Source of the DNA: a virus
Virus record (IMG/VR): IMGVR_UViG_3300040801_002731
Location: 42,504 to 106,503 of that record
Length of the DNA: 64,000 nucleotides
Direction: 5' to 3' (one strand)
Shown: positions 7,460 through 15,106 of the stretch, in pieces
Layout of the letters: every line of letters begins with the position of its first letter
How positions within the stretch are numbered: position 1 is the first letter of the stretch
Notes under the pieces: model-generated
Seen by the model: only the letters and a program-made list of their open reading frames with translations
Told to the model about the DNA's origin: nothing
Database searches by the model: none
Position numbers and translations under genes: made by a program

Positions 7460-8833
7460 TCATTCACGCCCAAGAACCCGCTTGATGAACTTCATCTTGG
7501 AGCGGTCCTGAGAAATGCGCAGCGTGAAGCCATCTTCCGTGTTACGACTGGCCGCAAAGAAAAGCCGAGCTTCGCCCGAGTCCTTTTCTTCCTGGGTTGC
7601 GTTGATCGAAATCACGATGTCGGCGATGCGGATCTTGTTGAAATCTTCCGCAACGTCCGTCATCGACGACGTGACCTTTTTCGCTCCTTCGCGGTTTGTT
7701 TGTGTGGCCGTCAGGAGCGCCAGGTTGTATTCCTGAGCGATGCCGCGCAGATCCACATAGATCGAGCGGAAGTTGGCGATATCGCTGTCGGTGCGGAACT
7801 CCGGCGCCATCAGGTCGGCGTAGTCGACCACCACCAGGTCGAACAGGATGCCCCGTGCCCGGTAGTTCTCCAGCAGCCGGCGCAGCTTCGACGGCTTCAG
7901 AGTGCCCGTCGGATACTCGTGGATCTTCAGCAGACCGGACCTGGCCTTCAGCCGGTCGATCTCTGTCCGCACCTTGTGCGGGCTGTCCTTGAGTGTCTTG
8001 ATGGCCGTGTCCGTAATGTTGGCGTCCAGACGATCGGCGTAGATCGCGGCTGACACCTCAAGGGTCACGATCAGGACGTTGTGCCGCTTGGGGGACAGGG
8101 CCGCGGCCTAGGCGAACTCGCCCAGAGCCAACGACTTGCCGCCTTTGGCCGGACCCATGATCAGCGACAGCTCCCGAAGGCCCCAGCCCCGGTGATAGAG
8201 CAGCGCATCCAGCTCCTCGACCCCGGTGGTAATGCCGGTCGGCACCTTCGTCCCCGACATGATCGAGACTCGCGTTTCCGTGCGACCCTCGATCTGCTCG
8301 AAGAAGTCATAGCCGGTGTCGGCCTCGCCCTCGCCCACCAGCAGGGCCTCGCGCATGGCCTTCTCGATACCCGCGAAGTCGCCCTTCTCCAGACGACCGA
8401 CGCTTTCGATCATGGCCTTCTCAACAGCCCTCTCGCGCGCAAACTCAGCGACCTTCTCGACCGCAAAGGCGCCGCCGGAGATGTCCGCTGCATAGACCGA
8501 TCGCACGGCATCCTTGACCTCGGCCAGAATGTCACTGCGGATCTTCTTGGAGGCGACGGCCTCCTTCAGCAGCACGCCAAGAGCTGCCTTGTCGGGCGGA
8601 GACCGGAACCGGGCGTAATGCCCCCGGATCAGGTCGAACAGCGCGGCCTCGCCGACGTTGGTCAGATAATCGGGCTTGATCAGCCCCTCGGTGCGCGCCA
8701 GGAACGTCGGGTCCCGAAGCGCCAGGGCTACGATCTTGGTCTGGAAATCCTCGTTGAAGCCGTAGGCGACCTCGATTTCTTCGCCGCCAGCCACCTCGTC
8801 TTCGGTTTCGATCTCCGCTGCGACTACCGTCAT
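7460..8833 (-). CDS. DnaB-like replicative helicase interrupted by an in-frame amber codon
   Basis: The frame encodes 457 codons with a single internal TAG at 8110-8108 (codon 242). The first part has a DnaB-type N-terminal region and Walker A (GPAKGGKSLALGEFA), then TAG. The same frame continues AAALSPKRHNVLIVTLEVSAA without any shift, with Walker B LVVVDYADL, the ATQTNR motif and FFAASRNTEDGF. All helicase motifs are present and correctly spaced, so one codon change separates two halves that are useless alone. The start ATG overlaps the preceding stop (ATGA). Options are readthrough or suppression, a real mutation, or a base-call error. TAG also ends normal genes here (terminase, scaffold), so general recoding is unlikely. 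Confidence 0.87.
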
Positions 8834-9102
8834 GCTCGGACCTCAAAGCTCATGAGGGCGGATTTGAAATAGATCACCACGTCGCCGGCGCGGTTGCCGC
8901 CGGTCAGCTCCAACTTCAACGTGAACTGATCTGCGGCGAGCAGCCGGCCTTCCCGCGTCTTGACGTCGGAACCAGCTACGATCTCAATCCGCACCTTCTT
9001 GCCGATGGCGTGAGAAAGGTCATTCTGGTGCGACCAACTCCGACCCGGCTTGGCCTTCTGTCGCGCTGCGGTCGACATCATCTGAGACGGAACGGCTCCC
9101 AT
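8830..9102 (-). CDS. Hfq/Sm-like small RNA-binding protein (candidate)
   Basis: 90 residues with GGAGG 5 nt before the ATG. Residues 32-88 (IGKKVRIEIVAGSDVKTREG, RLLAADQFTLKLELTG, DVVIYFKSALMSFEV) follow the five-strand Sm pattern: G..V.I....G....G.L...D.F.L.L, then a hydrophobic VIYFKSALMSF resembling the Sm2 motif of Hfq (YKHAISTV). The N-terminus is basic. Hfq-like proteins bind RNA as hexameric rings; here it could tune phage or host mRNA. It overlaps the helicase start by 4 nt. The assignment is from pattern only; another small beta-barrel fold is possible. Confidence 0.55.
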   Translation of the reverse strand: MGAVPSQMMSTAARQKAKPGRSWSHQNDLSHAIGKKVRIEIVAGSDVKTREGRLLAADQFTLKLELTGGNRAGDVVIYFKSALMSFEVRA

Positions 9103-9136
9103 GCTTTCCTCCAGGGTGTGTGATTCTGCGTAAATG

Positions 9137-9156
9137 ATATATCAAAGTTGATTGAT
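9137..9156. promoter_or_regulatory. Dispersed operator palindrome, copy 2
   Basis: Right half TGATTGAT perfect, left half ATATATCA, centre AAGT. It lies in the 88-bp gap upstream of the Hfq-like gene and helicase operon. Confidence 0.65.
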
Positions 9157-9190
9157 CTTTGCACTTGGGAACGAGACGGCTAAAGACGCC

Positions 9191-9934
9191 TCAAGCCGCC
9201 AACTTGGCCCGCTCGATCTCGTCGTCGCCGAAGCGAGCGCGCGCAATCTCCCCGCGGATCACCGGATCGACCCAAAGATGTCTGTGCAGAAGATAGGCGC
9301 GCGTGCCAGGAGTGCGTCGGGCGATCTGGGTGCAGACCCAGCTTTCGTGTGCGATCTGTGCCGGCGTGCCCTGCCACTGACCAATCCGATAGCGCGGGTC
9401 GTTGGCGATGAGGAACTTGCCGGCGGTCAGCTCGTCCCAGCCGGCCTGCACCGCCTCGATGATCTCATCGGAATAGAGCTGGCTCGGTCGCGGCAGATAC
9501 TTCCGCGACCAGCTCATCGCCTTCGTCATCGCCAGCTCAATGTAGGTCTCATAAGGGATACCCATCGCATCCGCGACCTGACGACCACGCCAGCAGGCCG
9601 CGACCGTGTTGTTGAGCGACCGACGCGCCTTTTCGTTGGCGCCTTCAGGCAGCTCGAAGATGTCGTCGGCCTTGATGCCTGCGACGTAGCCGGCCGAGCG
9701 ATGATCCATGTGTCGCCGCCAGATCGTGCGATACACACTTTTATAGCAATGCGCGTAATACGACGTGGCGAGGGTGGGGTGCATAAAGCGGTAATCCCAC
9801 CACTTGTGCTGGAACAGGGTGCGCTCGGGCTCCAGGCGCTCGCGTGGGATGCGTGTGAACATCACACGATCGAGCGCCATCGGCGGCCGGTGCGCGCCGG
9901 GAAAGGTGCCGAGAATTTCCAGTTCCTGATACAT
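9191..9934 (-). CDS. Conserved-looking hypothetical protein
   Basis: 247 residues, no recognised domain. It is rich in Trp, Tyr, His and Arg (KWWDYRFMHPTLATSYYAHCYKSVYRTIWRRHMDHR), and has a central Ala-rich helical part (NNTVAACWRGRQVADAMGIPYETYIELAMTKAMSW). It sits between phoH and the helicase operon, in the same direction. A regular globular composition and good start (GGAG upstream) argue that it is a real gene, but no function can be assigned. Confidence 0.65.
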   Translation of the reverse strand: MYQELEILGTFPGAHRPPMALDRVMFTRIPRERLEPERTLFQHKWWDYRFMHPTLATSYYAHCYKSVYRTIWRRHMDHRSAGYVAGIKADDIFELPEGANEKARRSLNNTVAACWRGRQVADAMGIPYETYIELAMTKAMSWSRKYLPRPSQLYSDEIIEAVQAGWDELTAGKFLIANDPRYRIGQWQGTPAQIAHESWVCTQIARRTPGTRAYLLHRHLWVDPVIRGEIARARFGDDEIERAKLAA

Positions 9935-9951
9935 CGAGACTCCAGACCGGT

Positions 9952-10827
9952 TTAGCCGGCCTTGAGCATCCGCATCAGACCGGCGTTGTCGCTTTCGCTT
10001 TCATTGACGATATAGCGCTCAGACGTTGGCGCTGCGCTTTGAGGTGCCGGGTTTCGATAGGCGAGAATGACCGCCTTACACATGCCGGAGCGCACGATGT
10101 CCTCCGGGCTGAACTCAACAGCGCCAACGCCCGGCACATCACGCATCCGACGCCAGGCGTCCAGCAGCCCGGACAGGTCCTGTCTCGGCAGGTCACACTG
10201 CTCAGGGTCGCCGTTCAGGACCATCTTGCAGTTCTCGCCGAAGCGAGAGAGCAGCAGCTTGTGCTGGGCGACGGTGGCGTTCTGCATTTCGTCGGCGATG
10301 ACCCAGCAGTTGCTGAAGGTCTCGCCGCGGATGAACTCAAGGGGCGCTACCTGAATCCGACCATGCTCGATCAGGTAGTTGGCGTGTCCGGTGCCGAGGA
10401 ACTGCTCCAGGGCCGCACGCACCGGTCGGAAGTAGTTGGCGAACTTCTCCTCCAGGGTGCCCGGCAGGTAGCCCATGCTCTGACCGGACTCGATGGCCGG
10501 GCGGGTGCAGACGATACGCTCGATCTCGCCGGCTTCAAAAGCCCGACAGGCACGGGCCACGCTCCACCAGGTCTTGCCGGTGCCGGCCACGCCCAGTCCG
10601 AAGACGAGATCCTTGGTGGTGATCAGTTGGTCATAAAGGGCCTGGTTTGCCGTGCGAGGCTTCAGGGTTTTGGGATCCAGGCGGGTCGGCGCCCGACGTG
10701 TCTGCTCCCGTGCCTCGCGCTCGGCAACAAGCTCAATAAGGGGCATGTTGTTCTTTCTCTCCAGTCGCGCAGCCTTGCGTTGTTCCCGTGTCTCGGCCTT
10801 GGTGGGGCGATTGATCCTGCGAGCCAT
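9952..10827 (-). CDS. PhoH-family ATPase
   Basis: 291 residues. A basic N-terminal 60-residue extension (KAETREQRKAARLERK) precedes the PhoH P-loop domain: Walker A LGVAGTGKTWWSVA, VCTRPAIESGQSMGYLPGTLEEKF, Walker B CWVIADEMQNATVAQ, and MVLNGDPEQCDLP. PhoH proteins are common in phages and resemble superfamily 1 helicases; an RNA-related role has been proposed. It is the first gene after a strong terminator and has its own AT-rich leader at 10862-10920. Confidence 0.9.
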   Translation of the reverse strand: MARRINRPTKAETREQRKAARLERKNNMPLIELVAEREAREQTRRAPTRLDPKTLKPRTANQALYDQLITTKDLVFGLGVAGTGKTWWSVARACRAFEAGEIERIVCTRPAIESGQSMGYLPGTLEEKFANYFRPVRAALEQFLGTGHANYLIEHGRIQVAPLEFIRGETFSNCWVIADEMQNATVAQHKLLLSRFGENCKMVLNGDPEQCDLPRQDLSGLLDAWRRMRDVPGVGAVEFSPEDIVRSGMCKAVILAYRNPAPQSAAPTSERYIVNESESDNAGLMRMLKAG

Positions 10828-10923
10828 GTCTTGTCCCTTGAAGACAGGTTTGGTCCTGGGCTCTTATTTTAACAGATCAACGATTATTGATCCCATATTG
10901 ACTTTACAAAACCTCCGTGCGTG

Positions 10924-10954
10924 AAAAAAAAGGCGGCGCAACAAGTGCGCCGCC
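10924..10954 (-). terminator. Strong rho-independent terminator
   Basis: On the minus strand GGCGGCGCA-CTTGT-TGCGCCGCC is followed by eight T. It separates the structural/lysis/phosphoesterase transcription unit from the phoH unit. Confidence 0.9.
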
Positions 10955-10995
10955 ACACGGAGGTTCAAGCTGAGAGGAAAAGGAAGCCGCAACCC

Positions 10996-11015
10996 ATCAA
11001 TCAATCTTGATCTAC
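10996..11015. promoter_or_regulatory. Dispersed operator palindrome, copy 3
   Basis: Left half ATCAATCA perfect, right half TGATCTAC, centre ATCT. It lies between the phosphoesterase stop and the terminator, so it is not at an obvious promoter for a downstream gene. Confidence 0.6.
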
Positions 11016-11028
11016 CTTCCGAGCGATG

Positions 11029-12150
11029 TCAAGCGGCGAGTGCAGATCCGGCAGCGGAGCGCAGCATGTCGAGATGGCGCAGGCCGTCCCGCATGTCCTC
11101 GAAGAACAGGGTGCGCCGGCCGGCGGGGTCATGCACCACCATCGGCACCAGGAACGGTGTGTTCTCCCGGAAGCCTTCCTGCCGGGCATAGCCGTCGATC
11201 AGCTTGTAAGCGCCAAGCTGGACACCCCGGACGGTCCGGCTTTCGCCGGCCCACTTCTTCTGAATCGACAGATGCCCGGCGGTGTGAATGTGACCACCCC
11301 AGAAGACATCCTCGCCCTGCCAGTTCTCCAGCATGTCCACCAGGATGCCGTGAACCTGGTTGTATTTCGAGTGTCCGCGATACTTGTGCCGAACCTTGTG
11401 CAGCCACGATGTGCCGTCCGGGGAGATCAGCTCGACGCGGATTTCGTCGGTGTCGTAGATCGGCCCCAGGCCGGCGTCTTCAAACATCCGCTTGAGCACG
11501 TCGACGCCGCCCAGAGACTTGCTCCAGTCCATGTGATTGCCGCTGATCGCCGCCACCAGCTTCGGCATCAGGGTTGCCACATAATGCTCCAGCAGACGCC
11601 AGGAATCGTCATGGCTCATGATGTCGCCGCGGCGCTCGCGCTCCAGGCGGCCGACGATGAAGTTGTCCAGCCAGTCTCCAACCGCCACGGCGTAGAGCGC
11701 CGGGTGTTGGGCGATCAGATCGGCGTCCTGAAAGACACGGCGCAGGTGTGTGCCCGGATTGTTCAGATGATTGTCCGGCAGACCAACGACGCCAAAGGGG
11801 CCGGGCGTCTTGATCCGCACCTGAACCACATTGCGCGCCCGATGCCAGTCAGCAAGACGGTCGTTCGCCTGACAGGCTCGCTCAATCAGCGTTTCGATGG
11901 GCTCGTCCGGGTCCGGCAGCGACGTCGCAATGTCCCGGAACTGCTCGCCAACCGGGCGTGTCAGATTGGCCCTTGAGACCAGCTCGGGGATGCTGCCATC
12001 GCCTCGTCGCAGCCGGCGAATGATGGCGGCCTGGTTCTTGACTGTCTTGTGGGCCACGCCAAGCTCGCGCGCGACGTCGCTGAGGGTCGGGTAGGCCGCG
12101 ACGTCATTGTAGACCTTGGCGAATCTCGTGATCGTGTCCGGCGTCATCAT
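11029..12150 (-). CDS. Calcineurin-like metallophosphoesterase with N-terminal HTH
   Basis: 373 residues from the ATG at 12150; a TTG 6 nt upstream is an alternative. Residues about 1-50 look like a helix-turn-helix (YPTLSDVARELGVAHKTVKNQAAIIRRL). The phosphoesterase motifs follow: GLPDNHLN (D-x-H), VGDWLDN (GD), AISGNHMDW (GNH), HKYRGHSK and WGGHIHTAGH (GHxH). The family hydrolyses phosphodiesters or monoesters with two metal ions. Similar HTH-phosphatase proteins are seen in tailed phages; the substrate is unknown. It lies between the lysis genes and a strong terminator. Confidence 0.85.
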   Translation of the reverse strand: MMTPDTITRFAKVYNDVAAYPTLSDVARELGVAHKTVKNQAAIIRRLRRGDGSIPELVSRANLTRPVGEQFRDIATSLPDPDEPIETLIERACQANDRLADWHRARNVVQVRIKTPGPFGVVGLPDNHLNNPGTHLRRVFQDADLIAQHPALYAVAVGDWLDNFIVGRLERERRGDIMSHDDSWRLLEHYVATLMPKLVAAISGNHMDWSKSLGGVDVLKRMFEDAGLGPIYDTDEIRVELISPDGTSWLHKVRHKYRGHSKYNQVHGILVDMLENWQGEDVFWGGHIHTAGHLSIQKKWAGESRTVRGVQLGAYKLIDGYARQEGFRENTPFLVPMVVHDPAGRRTLFFEDMRDGLRHLDMLRSAAGSALAA

Positions 12151-12194
12151 TTCCAAGTCCGCGCTCTGTTATATATAATATATAATAAATAATA

Positions 12195-12241
12195 CTCTTA
12201 GAGATTCTTCTCTTAAAACCTATAGAGAATAACTCTAAGAG
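12195..12241 (-). promoter_or_regulatory. AT-rich hairpin upstream of phosphoesterase
   Basis: CTCTTAGAG and CTCTAAGAG form a perfect 9-bp stem that extends imperfectly inward, followed on the minus strand by about 25 nt of A/T only (12167-12194). It could be a weak terminator after the spanin genes or an operator with an AT-rich promoter for the phosphoesterase gene. Confidence 0.5.
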
Positions 12242-12259
12242 CGAGACGGCGCCGGCTCG

Positions 12260-12544
12260 TCATTCCAAGCTCCTGTAATAACGGAGAAGATTGTTGGCTT
12301 CTTCCATCCAAAGCAACACTCCGGTCTTGTTCCGCAACATCTTCTCCGCTTCCTCTGCCGACAGGCAAAACTCTCCGGTCTCGGAGACCGTGAACGCTTC
12401 GTCCTCCAGCGTCAGCGGAGCTGGCAGCGGAGGATGAACGATGGCCGGTCTGGGGTCGTCAATGACCACCGGCCTGTTCGAGCAGCCGGTTGATGTCGCG
12501 ATTGGCAGCATCAAGGCGAGCAGCAGCCCCTTTTGGATCCGCAT
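12260..12544 (-). CDS. Outer-membrane spanin lipoprotein (Rz1-like)
   Basis: 94 residues. The N-terminus MRIQKGLLLALMLPIATSTGC is a lipoprotein signal with lipobox STGC, followed by a proline-rich stretch (VVIDDPRPAIVHPPLPAPL), as in Rz1 o-spanins. Its start is inside the 3' end of the Rz-like gene in another frame (86-nt overlap), the classic Rz/Rz1 layout. It would pair with the inner-membrane spanin to fuse membranes at lysis. It is longer than lambda Rz1, with an extra acidic C-terminal domain. Confidence 0.82.
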   Translation of the reverse strand: MRIQKGLLLALMLPIATSTGCSNRPVVIDDPRPAIVHPPLPAPLTLEDEAFTVSETGEFCLSAEEAEKMLRNKTGVLLWMEEANNLLRYYRSLE

Positions 12545-12905
12545 GAACGTGCTTCTCCAGATCGAGAGTGTTGATGGCGTGGGTCAGTTCAGCGATGCGC
12601 GCTCGGCTGATCTTGTTGGCGAGCATCAGATCGCTCAGCCGGTCGGCCGCCGCCTGATATTCCGTCTTCCAGTGCTCGACGCGCGCTTCTGCTTCGATGC
12701 GCGCGCTTCGTTCGACGTGGAGCGCGCTCTCAGCGTCACTCAGAGCGTCCCTGATGCGTGCCACATACATGATCGCAACGACGACAGCGACGACAGCGAG
12801 AAGCGCACCAGCGAGCTTTAAAAAGCGTTTTCCGGTCACGGCCGAGGTCAGTGCCGACACCGCAAACCGGCCGATCTGCCACGCGCGAAACAAGGCAACT
12901 GTCAT
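12459..12905 (-). CDS. Inner-membrane spanin (Rz-like)
   Basis: 148 residues. A short cytoplasmic N-terminus leads to one membrane helix (LAGALLAVVAVVVAIMYVA, about 31-49), then a long charged coiled coil with heptads (SDAESALHVERSARIEAEARVEHWKTEYQAAADRLSDL). That is the i-spanin topology. It overlaps the o-spanin gene at its 3' end and the holin-like gene at its start (ATGA). Confidence 0.83.
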   Translation of the reverse strand: MTVALFRAWQIGRFAVSALTSAVTGKRFLKLAGALLAVVAVVVAIMYVARIRDALSDAESALHVERSARIEAEARVEHWKTEYQAAADRLSDLMLANKISRARIAELTHAINTLDLEKHVHADPKGAAARLDAANRDINRLLEQAGGH

Positions 12906-13147
12906 CGGTGGTCCCTCCCCAGGGCGCGCCGATGGTTCTGGTCATCCCAAACTGCGCCGAAGACGTAGCTGCCGATGATGGCGCCGGCCGACCAAAAGGC
13001 GTTGGTGATCACCACCTCGGCAATGCTCTCGCTGTCCTGCCAGATCATGGAGTGGACGATCACGCCGGCGCAGAACAGCAGCGACAGAGCGACGATGCGC
13101 CGGCGGATCGTCCACGGCGCCGGCGGCATACCGGCGATTTCCGTCAC
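12902..13147 (-). CDS. Holin-like small membrane protein
   Basis: 81 residues with two hydrophobic segments (VALSLLFCAGVIVHSMIW at about 19-36 and VVITNAFWSAGAIIGSYVFGAVW at about 45-67) and a charged tail (DDQNHRRALGRDHR). Size, topology and position between endolysin and spanins fit a class II holin. It overlaps the neighbours at both ends by 4 nt. Confidence 0.7.
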   Translation of the reverse strand: MTEIAGMPPAPWTIRRRIVALSLLFCAGVIVHSMIWQDSESIAEVVITNAFWSAGAIIGSYVFGAVWDDQNHRRALGRDHR

Positions 13148-13707
13148 AGCAGGTAGCTCCGGGCACGCCGGGTCCAGCCGTTCAGATACTTTCGGCTGGC
13201 CGGACGGCGATGCGCGATCCCCTTCAGGTAATCGAGGCGGGTCAGCACCAGATCGTTGTTGACCTTGACGACGCCAAAGCGCTCGATGGCGCCTTTGACG
13301 GCGCGCAGCGTGTTGGGGCCGATCTTTCCGTCCATCGTGATCGGATGGCCGAGCAGACAGACGACACGCTGGAGAGACTTCACGGCTCGAACCGGGCCGC
13401 TGTTGACACCGAAGTCGGTCATCTGCGGCTGCAACAGCTCGGGCAGCTCGTCAAACCGAGGCGTTAGGTAAAAATCCTGGTAGAAGGCATCAAAGGCGAT
13501 CTCGGGCGTCACGCGCCGGATGTCGTCGATATCCACGTCGCCGTCACCGTCCAGGTCGAACATCAGGCCGCGGCTCTTGGCATATCGAAGCGAAACGCCG
13601 TGCTTGGTCGCGCCGCCGGGGTCGTCCGGGTCGTTGACGAACCCACCTTCGGTCTCGATGATCTCGTTGATAATATCCTGAATGGCTTCAGATGGCGTTT
13701 GGTTCAT
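13144..13707 (-). CDS. GH108 endolysin with internal EF-hand and peptidoglycan-binding domain
   Basis: 187 residues from the ATG at 13707 (ATGA overlap with the previous stop). EGGFVNDPDDPGGATKHGVS is the GH108 muramidase signature, with the catalytic Glu in EGG. Inserted after it is DLDGDGDVDIDD, a canonical EF-hand/dockerin calcium loop. The C-terminal half (LLQPQMTDFGVNSG, MDGKIGPNTLRAV) is the companion peptidoglycan-binding region. There is no signal peptide, so release needs the holin. The EF-hand suggests calcium-stabilised folding or activity. Confidence 0.9.
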   Translation of the reverse strand: MNQTPSEAIQDIINEIIETEGGFVNDPDDPGGATKHGVSLRYAKSRGLMFDLDGDGDVDIDDIRRVTPEIAFDAFYQDFYLTPRFDELPELLQPQMTDFGVNSGPVRAVKSLQRVVCLLGHPITMDGKIGPNTLRAVKGAIERFGVVKVNNDLVLTRLDYLKGIAHRRPASRKYLNGWTRRARSYLL

Positions 13708-14075
13708 TGGTGGCCGCCCCATTGACTAAAGAGCCATGTAGCCAGGCCGGAAATCGCCGCGCTGACGAGCATAAGCACCGTCGCTTTTGAGGCGTCCAGC
13801 TTGGCAATCGTCACGTTTTGGTCATTGCTGAGGTCGCCGATCTTCTGAAGATCATCGCGGATGCCGGCGAGTTCCGCGCGCAGCAGGTCGATTTCGCGGT
13901 CCTGGCGGTCCAGCTCGCTCTTGAGCCTCACTTCAAGAACCAGGATCCGCTCGCGGTTCTCGGTCAGTCGCTCGACAGCGACCGTGACTCGCTCCAGCCA
14001 TTTCTCGATCTGGCCGATGCGCGAGTTCACCTCAGCACGGAAGTTGGCGATATCTTCAACAGGCGGAGTGCTCAT
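13704..14075 (-). CDS. Coiled-coil protein with C-terminal membrane anchor, lysis cassette
   Basis: 123 residues from MSTPPVED. A long coiled coil (about 15-90: IGQIEKWLERVTVAVERLTENRERILVLEVRLKSEL...) ends in a single membrane helix (ATVLMLVSAAISGLATWLF). The layout resembles XhlA-type haemolysin/holin partners, and it sits directly before the endolysin. An operator palindrome and a TATAAT box lie just upstream. Confidence 0.65.
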   Translation of the reverse strand: MSTPPVEDIANFRAEVNSRIGQIEKWLERVTVAVERLTENRERILVLEVRLKSELDRQDREIDLLRAELAGIRDDLQKIGDLSNDQNVTIAKLDASKATVLMLVSAAISGLATWLFSQWGGHQ

Positions 14076-14087
14076 AGCGTCGCAAAG

Positions 14088-14107
14088 ATCAATCAAAGTT
14101 GATTGAT
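14088..14107. promoter_or_regulatory. Dispersed operator palindrome, copy 4 (perfect), at the lysis promoter
   Basis: ATCAATCA-AAGT-TGATTGAT, a perfect 16-bp inverted repeat. On the minus strand a TATAAT box (14106-14111) abuts it, with a weak TGGAAT -35 element 17 bp further. A bound protein would cover the -10/start region and block the lysis genes. It also overlaps the 3' end of the peptidase gene. Confidence 0.8.
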
Positions 14108-14560
14108 TATAGACCGGACGGGTCTGTCATTCCAGGCGCTTTTGCGCAGCATTGGGCTCATCAAAAGGTCGCGCGGCGTGATTCGTGACAAACCCTCGGA
14201 TCGCAACAGCGGAAACCCGGCGTTCTCGAAAGCCCAAGCGACCAGCTCAGAGCAGAACCAGGCGTGCGGATCCTGCCAGTCGCGCCGAAGCGCCCAGCCC
14301 ATGATGCCGGGCCAGTCATAGGGTCGCCCAATCTGCGACAGCATTCGTTCGATCACTGGGCCTGCGGGCACCTGCACATGGTAGAACTCGACGCGGCCCG
14401 CCTGATCCGGCACGCGCATCACGACGCCACGCTTCGGAATGGCGCCGATCAGGGAGCCGTCCGTCAGCACCACATCGACATGACTGGCCCAAGACCAGGT
14501 GGCCCACTGGACCACCCGGCCGGTTAGATCATCGAGGGTCGAGAACCGCAGCGTGATCAT
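14093..14560 (-). CDS. YiiX/NlpC-like papain-fold hydrolase
   Basis: 155 residues from MITLRFST; the longer open frame upstream overlaps the neighbour and lacks support. Catalytic elements fit permuted NlpC/P60-type (YiiX-like) proteins: the His in WSWASHVDVVL, then late Cys in HAWFCSELVAWAFENAG. Such enzymes cleave amide bonds in cell-wall peptides or lipids. It lies between the tail-fibre genes and lysis genes. It could be a virion-associated or lysis-helper hydrolase. Confidence 0.7.
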   Translation of the reverse strand: MITLRFSTLDDLTGRVVQWATWSWASHVDVVLTDGSLIGAIPKRGVVMRVPDQAGRVEFYHVQVPAGPVIERMLSQIGRPYDWPGIMGWALRRDWQDPHAWFCSELVAWAFENAGFPLLRSEGLSRITPRDLLMSPMLRKSAWNDRPVRSIINQL

Positions 14561-14571
14561 GGGAGGCTGCC

Positions 14572-15105
14572 TCAGACCGTATCCGGCCAGCCGCCATTGG
14601 AGGCCGGGTCGTAGGCGTTGATGGCGTCGATCTTCTCGTTCTCGGTCAGCGCCGGATCCTCGAAGATGGCCTTGACCGCCAGCTTGTGCTGACGGGTCGC
14701 CTGATGCCAGTCGTCGACCCATGCCGCCGCCAGATCGGTCATGGCGCGGGCCTGATCCGGCGTCAGGGTGTAGTCAATGTCCGAGGCGGACGTGAAAACG
14801 ATGGCTGGATCGTTGATGCCGGCCGCCGTGTAGCGATCCGCCATCATGGCAAGACCGAGCAGATTGGTGCGATCTTCCTGACGGCGCAGGTCGATGCGGT
14901 CCTGGGTGCCGAGAGGCGTCGTCCAGGGCGCGCCGGCGTTGATGCCGGCGTCCCGGATCTTGGAGAACTCGTCGCGCCGGCGCTGATAGGCGGCTTCCGC
15001 CGTGCCGCGCCAGAACGCCTGGACCTCGGCCAACGTGGCGGGAGCAAACGCCACTTCTTCAACGGTCGGCGTTTCAGCATCAAGTCGAAGCGTGACTTCC
15101 TGCAT
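14572..15105 (-). CDS. Tail-fibre-associated protein (DUF4376/assembly-chaperone-like)
   Basis: 177 residues. The segment EFSKIRDAGINAGAPW... DRYTAAGINDPAIVFTSASDIDYTLTPDQARAM resembles the DUF4376-type domain found in fibre assembly proteins that follow tail-fibre genes. It comes immediately after the large fibre gene. Likely role: folding or attachment of the fibre. Confidence 0.62.
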   Translation of the reverse strand: MQEVTLRLDAETPTVEEVAFAPATLAEVQAFWRGTAEAAYQRRRDEFSKIRDAGINAGAPWTTPLGTQDRIDLRRQEDRTNLLGLAMMADRYTAAGINDPAIVFTSASDIDYTLTPDQARAMTDLAAAWVDDWHQATRQHKLAVKAIFEDPALTENEKIDAINAYDPASNGGWPDTV

Positions 15106-15106
15106 A

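Noticed and set aside
8069-8110. General recoding of TAG in this genome
   Set aside because: TAG ends the large terminase, scaffold, SF2 helicase and dNMP kinase genes at plausible positions, so the helicase TAG is a single exception.
10871-10890. Another operator copy (GATCAA-N6-TTGATC)
   Set aside because: The spacing between half-sites is different from the 18 accepted copies, so it may be unrelated.
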